From Nonlabens sp. (GTDB lineage Bacteria > Bacteroidota > Bacteroidia > Flavobacteriales > Flavobacteriaceae), in the NCBI GenBank assembly GCA_030731685.1, contig JANQTO010000348.1:1-13323 (forward strand): DNA of 13,323 nucleotides. Reading direction: 5' to 3'. Below the pieces are notes generated by a model that was not told the origin of the DNA, did not search any database, and saw nothing but the letters and a program-made list of their open reading frames with translations. The position numbers and the translations under genes were made by a program. This document shows, piece after piece, positions 13,252 to 13,323 of this stretch; the stretch's first letter is position 1; each line of letters begins with the position of its first letter.

Positions 13252-13323
13252 TTAACGTTTAGAGAACTGGAATTTCTTACGAGCTTTCTTCTGACCGAAT
13301 TTTTTACGTTCAACCATTCTTGG
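13252..13323 (-). CDS. rpsI: 30S ribosomal protein S9, C-terminal end
   Basis: Only the last 23 codons and the stop are in the window; the rest lies beyond the right edge. The peptide PRMVERKKFGQKKARKKFQF followed by SKR is the conserved S9 C-terminus. Its final Lys-Arg tail reaches the P-site tRNA on the 30S subunit. In most bacteria rplM precedes rpsI, so L13 is expected just outside. A terminator follows. Confidence 0.93.
   Translation of the reverse strand, partial: PRMVERKKFGQKKARKKFQFSKR

Overview
This is an ordinary-looking chromosomal stretch of a Bacteroidota bacterium, almost certainly a (probably marine) member of the Flavobacteriaceae. The evidence is: AT-rich intergenic DNA; promoters of the TAnnTTTG (-7) type; A-rich leaders instead of Shine-Dalgarno sites; a DUF5686 outer-membrane protein; short lipoproteins; and four scattered copies of the palindrome CGCTTTCGCGAAAGCG (one with a central change). 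From memory, that palindrome recurs in genomes of the Dokdonia/Croceibacter type. The genus is a guess.

Layout. The left edge holds the N-terminal 214 codons of a secreted PQQ-type sugar dehydrogenase (minus strand). Next come a small unknown lipoprotein (minus) and a 286-base divergent intergenic region with a TAnnTTTG box, an AT-rich inverted repeat and one palindrome copy. The only plus-strand gene follows, an alpha/beta hydrolase of the non-haem haloperoxidase/esterase type. It converges on asnS across a shared bidirectional terminator.

From 2579 to the right edge everything is on the minus strand. In transcription order (right to left) it reads: rpsI (C-terminal end only), terminator, rpsB leader, rpsB, tsf, terminator, an uncharacterised beta-propeller-like lipoprotein gene, pyrH, frr, terminator, a DUF5686 outer-membrane barrel protein, an RND/MMPL-type inner-membrane exporter, asnS. 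The translation block (S9, S2, EF-Ts, UMP kinase, ribosome recycling factor, Asn-tRNA synthetase) is the familiar rpsB-tsf-pyrH-frr cluster, with a lipoprotein gene placed between tsf and pyrH. pyrH has its own promoter box after that gene, so the insertion need not disturb pyrH-frr expression.

The most interesting items are the dispersed palindrome (three intergenic copies, and one read in frame inside the DUF5686 gene), the structured rpsB leader with a possible 20-codon upstream ORF, and the adjacency of an RND exporter and an outer-membrane barrel with no periplasmic adaptor gene. I see no phage, IS element, CRISPR array, tRNA or rRNA. I found no convincing new defence or metabolic system. 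The longest stretch without a gene is 286 bases.
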